Shown here: positions 8,956 to 20,200 of the stretch, in pieces
Numbering within the stretch: position 1 is the first letter of the stretch
Layout: the number at the start of each line of letters is the position of its first letter
Assembly (NCBI RefSeq): GCF_003315485.1
Contig: NZ_QNSE01000009.1
Location: 182,250 to 246,249 of the forward strand
Direction of reading: 5' to 3'
DNA from: Marinomonas rhizomae
Lineage (GTDB): Bacteria > Pseudomonadota > Gammaproteobacteria > Pseudomonadales > Marinomonadaceae
DNA: 64,000 nt
Made by a program: the position numbers and the translations under genes
The notes under the pieces: generated by a model
What the model was told of the DNA's origin: nothing
The model's database searches: none
The model's input: the letters and a program-made list of their open reading frames with translations, nothing else

Positions 8956-10298
8956 TACAGAATGTTTTATCTATTGTTGTTGCCTTAGGTTTATTGATTA
9001 CTTTTCATGAGTTTGGGCACTTTTTTGTCGCGCGTCGTTGCGGTGTTAAAGTGTTGCGTTTTTCTGTTGGTTTTGGAAAACCGATTTATCGCTATGTTGG
9101 TAAAACCGGAACAGAATATACATTGGCGATGATTCCTCTTGGTGGCTATGTGCGAATGCTCGATGAGCGCGAAGGGAATGTGCCTGCTGAATTGAGAGCT
9201 CAGGCATTTAACACAAAAAATGTGTGGCAGCGTATTGCGATTGTGGCAGCAGGTCCGGTTGCTAACTTTATTTTAGCGATTGCTATCTATGCTTTGGTAG
9301 CTTTGCTTGGTGTGCAGTCTATAGCGCCAAAAGTTGGTCAGATTGAGCAGAATTCTCCGGTAGCTCAAACTCAAATTCAACCCGGCGATGAACTTATTTC
9401 TGTTGCTGGTGAGTCGGTTGTATCGTGGGAAGATGTAAATTTAGTGCTAGCAGGCTTGATCGGGAAAACAGGAACGATTATCGTTCGTTATCAGCCTGAA
9501 GGGATGAGCTCTTTGCAGGAAGATAAGATACAGCTTAATCGGTGGTTAGTTGGTGATGAGCCTAATAATTTAATTCGAGCTTTTGGCTTGTCTCCATGGC
9601 AGCCGATTGTGACACCTATTATTGCTCAGGTTGTTGCGGACGGGGCGGCTTCTGTGGCTGGTTTTCAGGCTGGAGATGAAATCCTGAGCATAGGAAATCG
9701 GCCTGTATCTAGCTGGCAGCAAGTTGTTGCAGTGGTTCAGGCGAACCCTAGTAGAGAGCTTGTTGTTGAAGTTCAGCGTTCACAAGATGTGATTGAATTA
9801 TTATTATTGCCTAAATCTACTGAGAAAAATGGCAAAGTGATAGGGTATGCTGGGTTGGCAGTGGTTCCACCTAAATGGGATGAAAATCTTATTAGAGAGC
9901 GTCACTATGGTCCGGTGGAGTCGCTTTCTTATGGTGTTGCGCAAACTTATAAGATGGTATCGTTAACCATTTCTTCTATCGGGAAAATGTTACAGGGACT
10001 GATTTCTGTTGATAACTTGTCGGGACCAATCACGATTGCAAAAGTGGCAAGTGCGTCTGCAGATTCCGGGTTACAATCATTTTTGAAATTTATGGCTTAC
10101 CTCAGTGTTAGTTTGGGGGTGCTTAATTTATTGCCTATTCCAATGTTAGATGGTGGGCATTTGTTGTTTTTTGGCATTGAAGCTATTCGTCGAAAACCTG
10201 TTTCTGAAAAAATTCAGAATATGGCGTATCGAGTTGGTGCTTCTCTTTTATTCGCTCTAATGGCTGTTGCCATTTTTAATGATATTGCCCGCTTGTAG
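8952..10298 (+). CDS. rseP: Intramembrane site-2 zinc protease RseP
   Basis: Cleaves the anti-sigma factor RseA after DegS, releasing sigma E in the envelope stress response; also clears signal-peptide remnants. The 448-residue product has the zinc motif HEFGH at residues 19-23 in the first membrane segment, two PDZ domains in the periplasmic part (around 110-310) and the third zinc ligand in NLLPIPMLDGGH near the C-terminus. It overlaps dxr by ATGA. bamA, a sigma E target in relatives, follows ten bases later. Confidence 0.97.
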   Translation: MIQNVLSIVVALGLLITFHEFGHFFVARRCGVKVLRFSVGFGKPIYRYVGKTGTEYTLAMIPLGGYVRMLDEREGNVPAELRAQAFNTKNVWQRIAIVAAGPVANFILAIAIYALVALLGVQSIAPKVGQIEQNSPVAQTQIQPGDELISVAGESVVSWEDVNLVLAGLIGKTGTIIVRYQPEGMSSLQEDKIQLNRWLVGDEPNNLIRAFGLSPWQPIVTPIIAQVVADGAASVAGFQAGDEILSIGNRPVSSWQQVVAVVQANPSRELVVEVQRSQDVIELLLLPKSTEKNGKVIGYAGLAVVPPKWDENLIRERHYGPVESLSYGVAQTYKMVSLTISSIGKMLQGLISVDNLSGPITIAKVASASADSGLQSFLKFMAYLSVSLGVLNLLPIPMLDGGHLLFFGIEAIRRKPVSEKIQNMAYRVGASLLFALMAVAIFNDIARL

Positions 10299-10308
10299 AG
10301 AGGTAGAT

Positions 10309-12621
10309 GTGAAAGTCGTTTCAGCAGTATTTTTGGCTTTAATAAGCGTGCAAAGTTTTGCAAAAAATGTAGAGGACGTTCGAATTGATGGCTTAGTACA
10401 AATGCCATCTTCAAGAGCATTCGATGTGATAGGCTTTGATAAAAATGAGTCCTATGATTCAGGTAAAGTTTATCAAGCAATTAATTCTCTTTTTAACACA
10501 GGTTACTTTAGTGACATAGATGTATACGAAGAAAATGACGTTTTGGTGTTTGATGTGGCAGAGCGTCCTTCAATTGGTAATTTGACTATTGAGGGTAATG
10601 AACTCATTAAAACTGAAGATTTACAGCGTGGCTTGAAGTTGTCAGGCTTAGAAATTGGTGAGATTTATCAGCCTGAGACGCTAAATCAAATAGTTCAAGA
10701 GCTTCAGCGTCAGTATTATGCACTAGGTCGATATAGTGCCAAAGTAGATATTGAAGTAGAGGATATGCCACGTAACCGTGCCGGAATTGTTATTAAAATT
10801 GATGAAGGTGACACGGCTAAAATAGTTCATATCAATATTGTTGGCAATAAAGACTTTGATGAAGAAACGTTGACGAAAGATTTTGAATCTAGCGAAACGG
10901 GCTCTTGGAATCCCTTTAGTTCTGCAGATGAATACGCTAAGGGGAAAATTGATGGCGATATCAATACGCTGAAAAGCTTTTACCTAGATCATGGTTATCT
11001 AGATTTTAATGTAGTCTCAAGCCAAGTGAGTTTGTCGGCTGATAAACGTGATGTTTATATTGTTATCAATGTTGAAGAGGGTAAGCCATACAATATTAAT
11101 AATATTGCTCTTAGCGGAAGCCTACCTATCGCTGAAGATAGTGTATGGAAACAAATTTCTCAGAAAAAAGGCGATGTCTTTTCTCGTAGTGAAGTCACCA
11201 AGGTAATCGAAGGCATCTCAACAGTGCTGGGTGATGAAGGTTATTTGTTTACTAACGTAAATGTGATACCAGAGAAGTTAGATAACCATACTGTTAATCT
11301 TAGTTATCAAATTGCTCCAGGGCCTAAAGTCTATGTTCGTCGTATTACTTTTAGCGGTAATAGTGAAACACAAGATGAGGTGTTGCGTCGCGAGATGACA
11401 CAATTCGAAGGTGCATTGGCGACGCACTCTAAAATTCAGGCGTCTAAGCGTCGTCTTGAGCGACTTGGTTTCTTTAGTAGTGTTGATTTACGTACACGAC
11501 CTGTTAGCGGAACATCAGATCAGGTTGACCTTGATGTTGTGGTACAAGAGCAGGCGTCAGGCAGTATTCAGGCTAGTATCGGGTATTCACAAGAAGATGG
11601 TACTGTTTTGGGTTTCGGTATTTCTAAGCGTAACTTCTTAGGAACAGGCAATAAGTTATCGTTCAGTGCTTCCCGTACTGATTCTACTCAAGATTATTCG
11701 ATTAACTACGACAATCCATACTTTACTGTAGATGGTGTCAGTCGTGGATTTCAGGTGTTCTATCAAACGAGTGATCATGCCGACGATGACGTAGAAGATT
11801 ACGATTTAGATGAAATTGGTGTCGGTGTAAATTATGGTTACCCAATTTCTGATACGCAACGCTTATCTTTTGGTATGACCATAAAGGAAAGTACTGTCAA
11901 GCTGGGTTATGATCCATCAAATGAAACGGAAGATTATGTCGATACTCATGGTGATAATTATGATGATGTTATTGCCAGTTTGACTTGGTCAGATAGTGAC
12001 TTGATTGGTGGGGTTTTACCTACTAATGGCTATTCGACTAGGGCTACTTTAGAGGTTGCGTTACCCGTTGGTGATCAACAATATGCCAAACTGGGTGTTA
12101 CATCTCAGAAATATTGGAATTTAAATGGCTCTGATTTGTGGTTGTTTCGTTTGAAAGGGCGCCTTGGTTACGGTACAGGGTATGGCGACAGTGACTCATT
12201 ACCTTTCTTTGAAAACTATTATGCTGGTGGGGCGTATTCTGTTCGTGGTTATAGTGCTTCTTCTCTTGGCCCGCAGAACTCCTATGATGACGCTGATACT
12301 GATACATCAGCTTTGGGGGGCAATATATTGATGACGGGTACAGCTGAGCTTATTTTTCCACTGCCTATGGTCGAAGACCACAAATCAGTTCGGACAACAG
12401 TTTTCTTAGATGGCGGTAATGTTTTTACAGACTCTTGTCTTAGTGCCAACACAGAATGTAACGAAGGCGTTGACTTATCGGAAATACGCTACAGTTTGGG
12501 GGTAAGTTGGACGTGGATTACACCAATCGCCCCTTTGTCCTTTAATTTCGCGAGACCTTTAAACGCAAAGGATGGAGACAGCACAGACTTTTTCCAATTC
12601 CAGTTAGGGACGACTTTTTAA
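10309..12621 (+). CDS. bamA: Outer membrane protein assembly factor BamA
   Basis: Core of the BAM complex that folds beta-barrel proteins into the outer membrane. I start it at GTG 10309, preceded by AGAGAGG, because this gives a clean signal peptide (KVVSAVFLALISVQSFA, residues 2-18). The longer frame from 10267 lies inside rseP. The 770-residue product has five POTRA domains up to about residue 400, then a 16-strand barrel with VRGYSASSLGP (the conserved VRGF-type loop-6 motif) and ends in phenylalanine. skp, the periplasmic chaperone feeding it, is next. Confidence 0.97.
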   Translation: MKVVSAVFLALISVQSFAKNVEDVRIDGLVQMPSSRAFDVIGFDKNESYDSGKVYQAINSLFNTGYFSDIDVYEENDVLVFDVAERPSIGNLTIEGNELIKTEDLQRGLKLSGLEIGEIYQPETLNQIVQELQRQYYALGRYSAKVDIEVEDMPRNRAGIVIKIDEGDTAKIVHINIVGNKDFDEETLTKDFESSETGSWNPFSSADEYAKGKIDGDINTLKSFYLDHGYLDFNVVSSQVSLSADKRDVYIVINVEEGKPYNINNIALSGSLPIAEDSVWKQISQKKGDVFSRSEVTKVIEGISTVLGDEGYLFTNVNVIPEKLDNHTVNLSYQIAPGPKVYVRRITFSGNSETQDEVLRREMTQFEGALATHSKIQASKRRLERLGFFSSVDLRTRPVSGTSDQVDLDVVVQEQASGSIQASIGYSQEDGTVLGFGISKRNFLGTGNKLSFSASRTDSTQDYSINYDNPYFTVDGVSRGFQVFYQTSDHADDDVEDYDLDEIGVGVNYGYPISDTQRLSFGMTIKESTVKLGYDPSNETEDYVDTHGDNYDDVIASLTWSDSDLIGGVLPTNGYSTRATLEVALPVGDQQYAKLGVTSQKYWNLNGSDLWLFRLKGRLGYGTGYGDSDSLPFFENYYAGGAYSVRGYSASSLGPQNSYDDADTDTSALGGNILMTGTAELIFPLPMVEDHKSVRTTVFLDGGNVFTDSCLSANTECNEGVDLSEIRYSLGVSWTWITPIAPLSFNFARPLNAKDGDSTDFFQFQLGTTF

Positions 12622-12651
12622 TTTAATATGTATCATTTAAGAGGATCTATA

Positions 12652-13146
12652 ATGAAAAAAATCATAACTGCAATTTTTACTCTATGCTTCATAGGTAGTG
12701 TTCAAGCAACAGAGGTGGCTGTTATCGATTTTAGAGCCGCTCTTCTTGAGAGTAAAATTGGTCAGGAAGCAGCGAAAGAGCCTAAGCAAAAAGTGGCAGA
12801 AATGGATGCTCGACTGAAAAAAGAGCAGGAAGAGCTTGAGTCATCGGCAAAGGATTTGAAACGTGATGAGCTAACATTATCTCCGGATGAGTTTAAAAAA
12901 CGTCGTCAAGCATTGGCTGAACATGATAATAAAGTACGAGCGATGGCAGCAAATATGCAGCGACAAGCAAAAGCATTAGAGCAACAGTTGATTAAGTCAT
13001 TAACGCCTCAAGGTGAGGCCGCGTTGAAGTCTTTAATTGAAGAGCGGAAGTTGGATCTGGTATTGAATCGACAGCTTAGCCTATATGCGAATGCGGACGC
13101 TGACCTAACTGACGAGCTTGTGAAACGTATTAATAAGGACAACTAA
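12652..13146 (+). CDS. skp: Periplasmic chaperone Skp/OmpH
   Basis: Trimeric jellyfish-shaped holdase that carries unfolded outer-membrane proteins across the periplasm to BamA. The ATG at 12652 has GAGGA upstream and opens a signal peptide (MKKIITAIFTLCFIGSVQA, 19 residues). The mature part begins with the conserved VAVIDFRAALLES strand and then a long charged coiled coil (about residues 50-125). The total of 164 residues fits the family. An in-frame ATG at 12628 would add eight residues before the signal. It lies between bamA and lpxD as usual. Confidence 0.94.
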   Translation: MKKIITAIFTLCFIGSVQATEVAVIDFRAALLESKIGQEAAKEPKQKVAEMDARLKKEQEELESSAKDLKRDELTLSPDEFKKRRQALAEHDNKVRAMAANMQRQAKALEQQLIKSLTPQGEAALKSLIEERKLDLVLNRQLSLYANADADLTDELVKRINKDN

Positions 13147-13149
13147 TCT

Positions 13150-14187
13150 ATGAGCCACACGCTAGGGCAATTGGCGACTAAGGTGCAAGGTGTTGTAAAA
13201 GGGGACGAATGCCTTCTGATTGAAAAATTGGGCACATTGGAAAAAGCAACGAAGACTGAATTGAGCTTTTTAGCCAACCCTAAATATCAACATCAGCTTA
13301 CCTCTACATCAGCGGGTGCCGTTCTTGTTAAGACGGAAGAATTAGCTCAGTTGGTAGATAATGCCATTGTTGTTCCTAACCCTTACCTAGCGTTTGCTCA
13401 GTTATCTCATTTATTTGTGCCATCTACTCAGTCTTGGAAGGGGATTCATCCAAGTGCCGTGATTTCGACTAATGTGATTATTGCCGATGATGTGACCATA
13501 GGACCTAATGTGGTTATTGATGATGACGTTACTATTGCAGAGGGGTGTGTTATTGGTGCTGGTTGTGTGATCGGACGTGGTGTTAAAGTAGGCAAAGGTA
13601 CTCAGTTGTACCCTAACGTTACGTTTTATCATGACGTTATTATTGGTGACAATTGTATTTTTCACAGTAACTCAGTTATTGGTGCAGATGGTTTTGGCTT
13701 TGCACCTAAAGTGGGGGGCTGGGAAAAAATTAACCAACTAGGCGCTGTTATTATTGGGGACAATGTTGAAATTGGTGCAAGTACTACAATTGATCGCGGT
13801 GCACTCGAAAATACTCAGATTGGATGCGGCGTTAAAATAGATAATCAAGTTCAAATTGCTCATAACGTCATAATTGGTGATAATACGGCAATTGCAGCCT
13901 GTACAGCGATTGCGGGTAGTACAAAAATTGGTTCTTTTTGCACTATTTCTGGTGGTGTTTGTATTGCAGGGCATTTAACGATTGCCGATAGTGTTCATAT
14001 TACAGGTATGAGTATGATTAGTAACTCTGTTGCAGAAGCAGGTTCTTATTCTTCTGGAATGGGGATGGAGCCGACAGGAAAGTGGCGTAGAACGGTTGCT
14101 CGAGTTAGAAGAATAGACGAAATGGCAAAGCAATTTGCACAACTGAAACAACAGGTTAATAAGTTTTTAGAGAAGGTTGATAAATAA
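13150..14187 (+). CDS. lpxD: UDP-3-O-(3-hydroxyacyl)glucosamine N-acyltransferase
   Basis: Third step of lipid A synthesis, adding the N-linked 3-hydroxyacyl chain from acyl-ACP. The 345-residue product has the N-terminal uridine-binding domain (about 1-100), a left-handed beta-helix of hexapeptide repeats (about 105-300) and a helical C-terminus. The probable catalytic histidine is in the segment QIAHNVIIGDN. It starts three bases after skp and abuts fabZ, so these lipid A and fatty-acid genes are one translation-coupled group. Confidence 0.97.
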   Translation: MSHTLGQLATKVQGVVKGDECLLIEKLGTLEKATKTELSFLANPKYQHQLTSTSAGAVLVKTEELAQLVDNAIVVPNPYLAFAQLSHLFVPSTQSWKGIHPSAVISTNVIIADDVTIGPNVVIDDDVTIAEGCVIGAGCVIGRGVKVGKGTQLYPNVTFYHDVIIGDNCIFHSNSVIGADGFGFAPKVGGWEKINQLGAVIIGDNVEIGASTTIDRGALENTQIGCGVKIDNQVQIAHNVIIGDNTAIAACTAIAGSTKIGSFCTISGGVCIAGHLTIADSVHITGMSMISNSVAEAGSYSSGMGMEPTGKWRRTVARVRRIDEMAKQFAQLKQQVNKFLEKVDK

Positions 14188-14625
14188 ATGATGGACGTAA
14201 ATGAAATCCGCCAATACTTACCTCATAGGTATCCGTTTTTATTGGTAGATCGTGTTGTTGAACTGAATTTGAATGAGTCCATTATAGCTTATAAAAATGT
14301 CACTATTAATGAACCATTCTTTAATGGACATTTCCCCAATCACCCTGTGATGCCTGGTGTCTTGATTATTGAAGCAATGGCTCAAGCTGCGGGAATACTA
14401 GGCTTCAAAACTATGGATAAAAAGCCAGAAGATGGCTCTATTTATTATTTTGTTGGTTCTGACAAAGTTCGTTTTAAGCGTCCTGTTGTTCCTGGAGATC
14501 GTTTGCAGCTTGAAGCAAAAATTGTTACCGAAAAACGTGGAATTTGGAAGTTTGAGTGTAAAGCAACTGTTGACGGTGAGTTAGCTTGCTCTGCAACTAT
14601 TCTGTGTGCTGACAGGAAAATATAG
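14188..14625 (+). CDS. fabZ: 3-hydroxyacyl-ACP dehydratase FabZ
   Basis: Dehydrates 3-hydroxyacyl-ACP in fatty-acid elongation and competes with LpxA/LpxD for the same substrate pool. The 145-residue hotdog-fold product begins [20 protein letters not shown] and has the catalytic block [20 protein letters not shown] (His and Glu). It begins directly at the lpxD stop, and its stop TAG shares its G with the GTG start of lpxA. Confidence 0.98.
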   Translation: MMDVNEIRQYLPHRYPFLLVDRVVELNLNESIIAYKNVTINEPFFNGHFPNHPVMPGVLIIEAMAQAAGILGFKTMDKKPEDGSIYYFVGSDKVRFKRPVVPGDRLQLEAKIVTEKRGIWKFECKATVDGELACSATILCADRKI

Positions 14626-15401
14626 TGGCGATACATCCAACTAGTTTGATCGATTCGAAAGCAGAGATTGACTCCAGTGTCGAGATTGGTCCTTTTTGTG
14701 TGATCGGACCGAATGTGAAAATTGGTGCTGATAGTGTTATTAAATCCCATGTCGTCATTAATGGCCATACAACCATTGGGTCTAATAATGAAATTTATCA
14801 GTTTGCTTCCGTTGGAGAAGCAAACCAAGACAAAAAGTACAAGGGTGAGCCAACACAGCTTGTAATTGGTGATAGTAATGTTATCCGTGAAAATGCAACG
14901 ATTCATCGCGGTACAGTTCAAGATCAGGGTATTACACTAATTGGCAGTCATAATTTGTTTATGGCAAGTACTCATGTGGGTCATGACTGTATTGTTGGCG
15001 ATAATAATATAATGGCGAACTTCGCTGCTCTTGCAGGGCACGTAACGGTTGGCAATAATGTTATTTTAGGTGGCTATACAGGGATTCATCAGTTTTGTCA
15101 GGTCAACTCTTTTAGTATGTGCGGTATGGGGTCAATGGTTTCTAAGGATGTGCCACGGTATGTCATGGTTTCTGGTAATCCAGCTAAAGCACACGGAATG
15201 AACTTTGAAGGAATGCGTCGTCGAGGCGTACCTGCGGATGTTATCCGAGCCTTACGTAAAGCATACAAGACGGTATATTTAAAAGGTTTAACATTGGAAG
15301 CGGCTCTATTAGAGCTCGAGCAAGGGGATATATTTCATATTCCTGAAGTGGCTGAGTATGTTTTATCAATTCGGCATTCGAAACGTGGAATTGTCCGATA
15401 G
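14625..15401 (+). CDS. lpxA: UDP-N-acetylglucosamine acyltransferase
   Basis: First step of lipid A synthesis: 3-hydroxyacyl transfer to UDP-GlcNAc. The 258-residue product is almost all hexapeptide-repeat beta-helix; the catalytic histidine lies in the FMASTHVGHDCIVG segment. The start is GTG, sharing its first base with the fabZ stop, so translation is likely coupled. A strong terminator follows, so lpxB may also have its own promoter. Confidence 0.97.
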   Translation: MAIHPTSLIDSKAEIDSSVEIGPFCVIGPNVKIGADSVIKSHVVINGHTTIGSNNEIYQFASVGEANQDKKYKGEPTQLVIGDSNVIRENATIHRGTVQDQGITLIGSHNLFMASTHVGHDCIVGDNNIMANFAALAGHVTVGNNVILGGYTGIHQFCQVNSFSMCGMGSMVSKDVPRYVMVSGNPAKAHGMNFEGMRRRGVPADVIRALRKAYKTVYLKGLTLEAALLELEQGDIFHIPEVAEYVLSIRHSKRGIVR

Positions 15402-15417
15402 GCATCATGTTTAAAAG

Positions 15418-15445
15418 AAAACCCCGGACTATTTCGGGGTTTTTT
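15418..15445 (+). terminator. Intrinsic terminator after lpxA
   Basis: AAAACCCCG / CGGGGTTTT stem (core CCCCG 15422-15426 with CGGGG 15435-15439), 8-base loop, run of six T. It lies between lpxA and lpxB. Confidence 0.85.
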
Positions 15446-15464
15446 ATTATTAGGGGTTGTGTAA

Positions 15465-16622
15465 ATGCAAGTGACGTCTGTGACACGTTATGTGTTGGTG
15501 GCTGGTGAAGCGTCTGGTGATATTTTAGGGGCCAACTTAATTGCTCATTTAAAAAAAGTGCAGCCAGATGCTATTTTTGAAGGCATTGGTGGTCCGCTAA
15601 TGGAAGCTCAGGGCTTTACAAGTATCGTGCCTATGGATCGATTGTCTGTTATGGGGTTAGTCGAGGTTTTGGGGCGTCTTAGAGAGCTTCTGGGTATTCG
15701 TAAGCGCTTGTATCGCTCTTGCCTGAATAATCCTCCTACTGCCTTTATTGGAATAGATTCACCCGATTTTAATATGCCACTTGCGAGAAAACTAAAGCAA
15801 GCAGGTATTCCAACTGTTCATTATGTTAGTCCATCCGTTTGGGCGTGGCGTCAAAAAAGAATTTTTAATATCAAAAAATCTGTTGACCTTATGCTGGCGC
15901 TTTTTCCATTTGAACTTCCTATTTATCATCAACATAAAATTCCAGTCGTTTGTGTTGGTCATACTCTTGCAGATGAGATTCCGCTTGAAAGTGATGTGAG
16001 TGTTGCGAGAGATGCGCTTAATTTAGGGCAAGTTAAGGGGCCAGTGTTTGGAATTCTTCCTGGTTCTCGTGAAGGAGAGGTGTCTCGACTTGCGCCACTT
16101 TTTATAGAAACGGCTAAGCTTATTAAACAAAAAGAGCCGAATGCTACTTTTTTGATTCCTGCATCAAATAAAGAGCGCCGTGTTCAAATAGAAAGAATAT
16201 TGCAAGAGGCAAACGCCGAAGCGGTTGTGATTGATGGTAAGTCTCGCACGGTTATGGGGGCGTCTGATGCTATTTTGTTAGCATCTGGCACTGCGGCATT
16301 GGAAGCTATGTTAGTTAAACGACCAATGGTTGTATCCTATCGAGTTAATAAACTCACTTTTGCTATCATGTCTAGAATGATAAAAGTTCCTTATGTCTCT
16401 TTACCTAATTTGCTGGCGAATGAAGCATTAGTGCCTGAGCTTTTGCAAGATGATGCGACGCCGGAGAATTTGGCAACGCGATTGTTGCAAACTTGGCGAT
16501 CTTTTGTCACAGATAAAGCCATTCAGTCTAAATACTTGGATTTGCATATGATGTTACGAAAAAATGCCGGTGCGCAGGCTGCCCAGGCTATTGTTGATAT
16601 GCTTGAAAGGAAAGGGAAATAA
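15465..16622 (+). CDS. lpxB: Lipid A disaccharide synthase
   Basis: Condenses UDP-2,3-diacylglucosamine with lipid X to the lipid A disaccharide at the inner membrane. The 385-residue product (E. coli 382) has the N-terminal [17 protein letters not shown] motif and the GT-B glycosyltransferase C-terminal half with [12 protein letters not shown] and [10 protein letters not shown]. The stop overlaps the rnhB start by one base. Confidence 0.97.
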   Translation: MQVTSVTRYVLVAGEASGDILGANLIAHLKKVQPDAIFEGIGGPLMEAQGFTSIVPMDRLSVMGLVEVLGRLRELLGIRKRLYRSCLNNPPTAFIGIDSPDFNMPLARKLKQAGIPTVHYVSPSVWAWRQKRIFNIKKSVDLMLALFPFELPIYHQHKIPVVCVGHTLADEIPLESDVSVARDALNLGQVKGPVFGILPGSREGEVSRLAPLFIETAKLIKQKEPNATFLIPASNKERRVQIERILQEANAEAVVIDGKSRTVMGASDAILLASGTAALEAMLVKRPMVVSYRVNKLTFAIMSRMIKVPYVSLPNLLANEALVPELLQDDATPENLATRLLQTWRSFVTDKAIQSKYLDLHMMLRKNAGAQAAQAIVDMLERKGK

Positions 16623-17221
16623 TGGAACCTTTTGTTAGCCAAGTGTATTTCGGAAACTTATTGGCAGGCACTGATGAGGCTGGTCGGGGGCCACTAGCGG
16701 GTGAGGTTGTTGCTGCTGCTGTGATTTTGGATCCGCAGTGTCCTATTGCGGGGTTAGCGGATTCTAAAAAACTAAGTGAAAAAAAACGCGAAGCATTATT
16801 TGTTGAAATACAAGAAAAAGCCTTAGCTTATGGTATTGCTAGTGCAACGATAGAAGAAATTGACGAAATGAATATTCTTCATGCGAGTATGTTGGCAATG
16901 TCTCGTGCTGTTTCTTTACTCTCTATCGTTCCTGAACATGTGTTAGTGGATGGTAATCGTATTCCGCTCAATTTACCTTGCTCAGCAGAAGCGGTTGTAA
17001 AAGGTGATGCACGCCAAGCAGCTATTTCAGCAGCGTCTATATTGGCGAAAGTCACACGTGATAGAGACATTGTAAAAGCCGCAGGTATTTACCCCGAATA
17101 TGGTTTTGAAAAGCATAAAGGTTATCCTACAGCCCAGCATCTAGAAGCGATTCGTTTGCATGGTATCACGCCGATTCATCGGCGCAGTTTTGGTCCAGTT
17201 AAAAAGATTTTAGAGGGATAA
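16622..17221 (+). CDS. rnhB: Ribonuclease HII
   Basis: Cuts RNA in RNA-DNA hybrids and starts removal of misincorporated ribonucleotides. The 199-residue product shows [19 protein letters not shown] near residue 17 (catalytic Asp-Glu pair), a third acidic residue in [10 protein letters not shown] and a fourth in the TRDRDIVKA region. It overlaps lpxB and is four bases from dnaE. Confidence 0.97.
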   Translation: MEPFVSQVYFGNLLAGTDEAGRGPLAGEVVAAAVILDPQCPIAGLADSKKLSEKKREALFVEIQEKALAYGIASATIEEIDEMNILHASMLAMSRAVSLLSIVPEHVLVDGNRIPLNLPCSAEAVVKGDARQAAISAASILAKVTRDRDIVKAAGIYPEYGFEKHKGYPTAQHLEAIRLHGITPIHRRSFGPVKKILEG

Positions 17222-17225
17222 TATT

Positions 17226-20200
17226 TTGTCCACATCATTTATACACCTACGAGTTCATACCGAGTTTTCCTTGGTAGATGGCTTGGTGAAAATAAAAGGC
17301 TTACTCGGTACTACTGAGTTTATGTCTATGCCTGCTGTTGCTATTACAGATGAAAATAATCTCTGTGGCTTTGTACGTTTTTATAAAGGGGCTATGGATA
17401 AAGGCATTAAGCCAATTTGTGGTGCGGATGTTGTGGTTGCTGAAGACGATGAGGTAGATTCACGTTATCGCTTTACCTTATTAGCGACATCGAATAAGGG
17501 CTATAAAAACATTATTGCCATTATTTCGAAAGGGTATCAGTTAGGACAAGTAGAGGGCCGTCCTATTGTTCAGCGTGAATGGATAGAAGCGCATAGCGAA
17601 GATGTTATTGCTTTATCTGGCGCAGGTTTTGGTGATATTGGTTACTTGTTACAAAAAGGCCGTTTTGAACAGGCTAAAAGTCGATTGGCGTATTGGATGT
17701 CTGTATTTCCAAGTCGCTTTTATGTTGAACTACAACGAACCAGTCGTCCAGGCGAAGAAAGCTATATACACGCTGTTGTGCCTTTAGCTGGAGAGCTTGA
17801 TTGCCCTGTTGTGGCAACCAATGATGTGCGTTTCTTAAAACGTGAGAACTTTGAAGCACATGAGGCGCGTGTTTGTATTCATGATGGTGTGACTTTGGAT
17901 GATCCACGTCGCAAGCGTCGTTACTCTGAAGAGCAATATTTTAAAACGCCAGAAGAAATGGCTGAGCTTTTTCATGATATTCCAGAAGCACTAGAAAATA
18001 CCGTTGAAATAGCCAAACGTTGTAGTGTTGATGTTTTGTTAGGTGAGTACTTTTTACCAGATTATCCTGTGCCTGACGGTATGACGATGGAGGAGTTCTT
18101 TAGCAAGCTATCTTATGATGGCTTGGTCGAGCGTTTTAATTTCCTTACTAAAAAATATGGCGAACGTATTGAAAAACGTCGTCAGGAATATTGGGATCGT
18201 TTGGATTTCGAATTAACCATCATTAATCAAATGGGCTTTCCTGGTTACTTTTTGATTGTAATGGATTTTATTCAGTGGGCTAAAGACAATGATATTCCCG
18301 TTGGCCCTGGTCGTGGTTCTGGTGCCGGTTCTTTGGTGGCTTATGCCCTGAAAATCACCGATCTTGATCCACTTGAGTACGATTTGCTATTTGAGCGGTT
18401 CTTGAACCCAGAGCGGGTATCCATGCCTGACTTTGACATCGATTTCTGTATGGATAATCGTGACCGAGTAATCGATTATGTGTCGCGTACCTATGGGCGG
18501 GATGCTGTGTCTCAGATTATTACCTTCGGTGCGATGGCGGCAAAAGCCGTGGTTCGCGATGTGGCAAGGGTGCAAGGCAAGCCTTATAGTTTAGGGGATA
18601 AATTATCCAAACTTATCCCTTTTGAAATCGGTATGACGCTTAAGAAAGCTTTGGAAGAAGAGCCAGCATTGCCAGAGTTTTTAGCTGGAGATGAAGACGC
18701 TGCTGAAGTCATGGAAATGGCGATTTCTCTAGAGGGTGTGGTGCGTAACTTCGGAAAACACGCTGGTGGTGTCGTTATCGCGCCAACTAAGCTGATTGAT
18801 TTTGCGCCGCTTTATTGTGAAGAAGATGGCTCAGGTTTGGTGACTCAATACGATAAAAATGATGTTGAAGAGGCTGGGTTAGTAAAGTTTGACTTTCTGG
18901 GTTTGAAGACGCTGACTGTTGTCGATTGGGCTGTTAAAAACATTGATGCTATTAATGAGTTAGAAGGCAAGCCACCACTCGATATATCCCTCATAGACCT
19001 TGAAGACAAATCTACTTATGACCTATTGAAACGAGCGGAAACCACCGCTGTGTTTCAGTTGGAGTCTCGTGGCATGAAAGAGTTGATTAAAAAACTTTTG
19101 CCTTCGCGCTTTGAAGATATTATTGCCTTGGTGGCCTTATATCGTCCTGGTCCTTTAGGCTCGGGCATGGTGGACGACTTTATTAACCGTAAGCATGGTC
19201 GTGCTGAAATGGCTTTCCCACACCCCGATTATCAACATGAAGATTTGATTCCTGTATTGGAGCCAACATACGGCATTATCTTGTATCAAGAACAGGTAAT
19301 GCAGATTGCTCAGGTGCTGGCCAAATTTTCTTTGGGGGGCGCCGACTTACTTCGTCGTGCCATGGGTAAGAAAAAAGCCGAGGTCATGGCCGAGCAGCGC
19401 TTAATCTTTATGGAAGGCGCGCTTAAAAATAATGTAGATAAAGATTTGTCGGGTAACATCTTTGACCTGATGGAAAAATTCGCAGGGTATGGTTTTAACA
19501 AATCTCACTCGGCAGCGTATGCTTTGGTTTCTTATCAAACAGCGTGGTTAAAAAATCATTACCCAGCGCCTTTCATGGCGGCGGTATTGTCTGCGGATAT
19601 GCAGAATACTGACAAGATCGTTATTTTCATTGAAGAATGTCGGTCTATGGAGTTGGCATTAGAACTTCCAAATGTAAATGAGTCAGTCTACAAATTTACC
19701 GTTAATCCTAAAGGGGCTATTGTTTATGGTCTTGGTGCGATTAAAGGGGTGGGTGAAGGCCCAATTGAGGCGATTGTTGAGGCTCGCAAAGAGGGTCCTT
19801 TCGAGCATATTTTCGATTTTTGTCAACGTGTTGGCAAAAAGGTTAATAAGCGAGTCATGGAGGCGTTGGTTCGCTCAGGGGCGTTTGATAGCATAGGTCC
19901 AAATCGAGCTACCTTGTTTGCGTGTATTGATGAAGCGCTTAAAAGAGCGGTTCAGGATGCGAAGAACCAAGACGCAGGCATGATGGATTTGTTTGGTGTC
20001 GCGGTAGAAGAAAATACGGAAGATGCTTATAGGGAAATAGGCATTCAGCATGAGTGGCCACCGCGTCAACGCCTTGATGGCGAGAAAGATACGTTGGGTT
20101 TATATGTGACAGGTCACCCAATTGATGAATACGAGAAAGAGATTCGTCGCTTTGTTCGTTCAAAAATTGTGGATTTACAACCTAAACGTGGTGATACGCA

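Noticed and set aside
10267..10308. Upstream start for bamA inside rseP
   Set aside because: It would place 14 residues before a clear signal peptide; GTG 10309 has its own ribosome site.
14445..14921. 158-codon ORF antisense to fabZ/lpxA
   Set aside because: Its Asn/Thr-rich product is the expected shadow of the hexapeptide repeats on the other strand.
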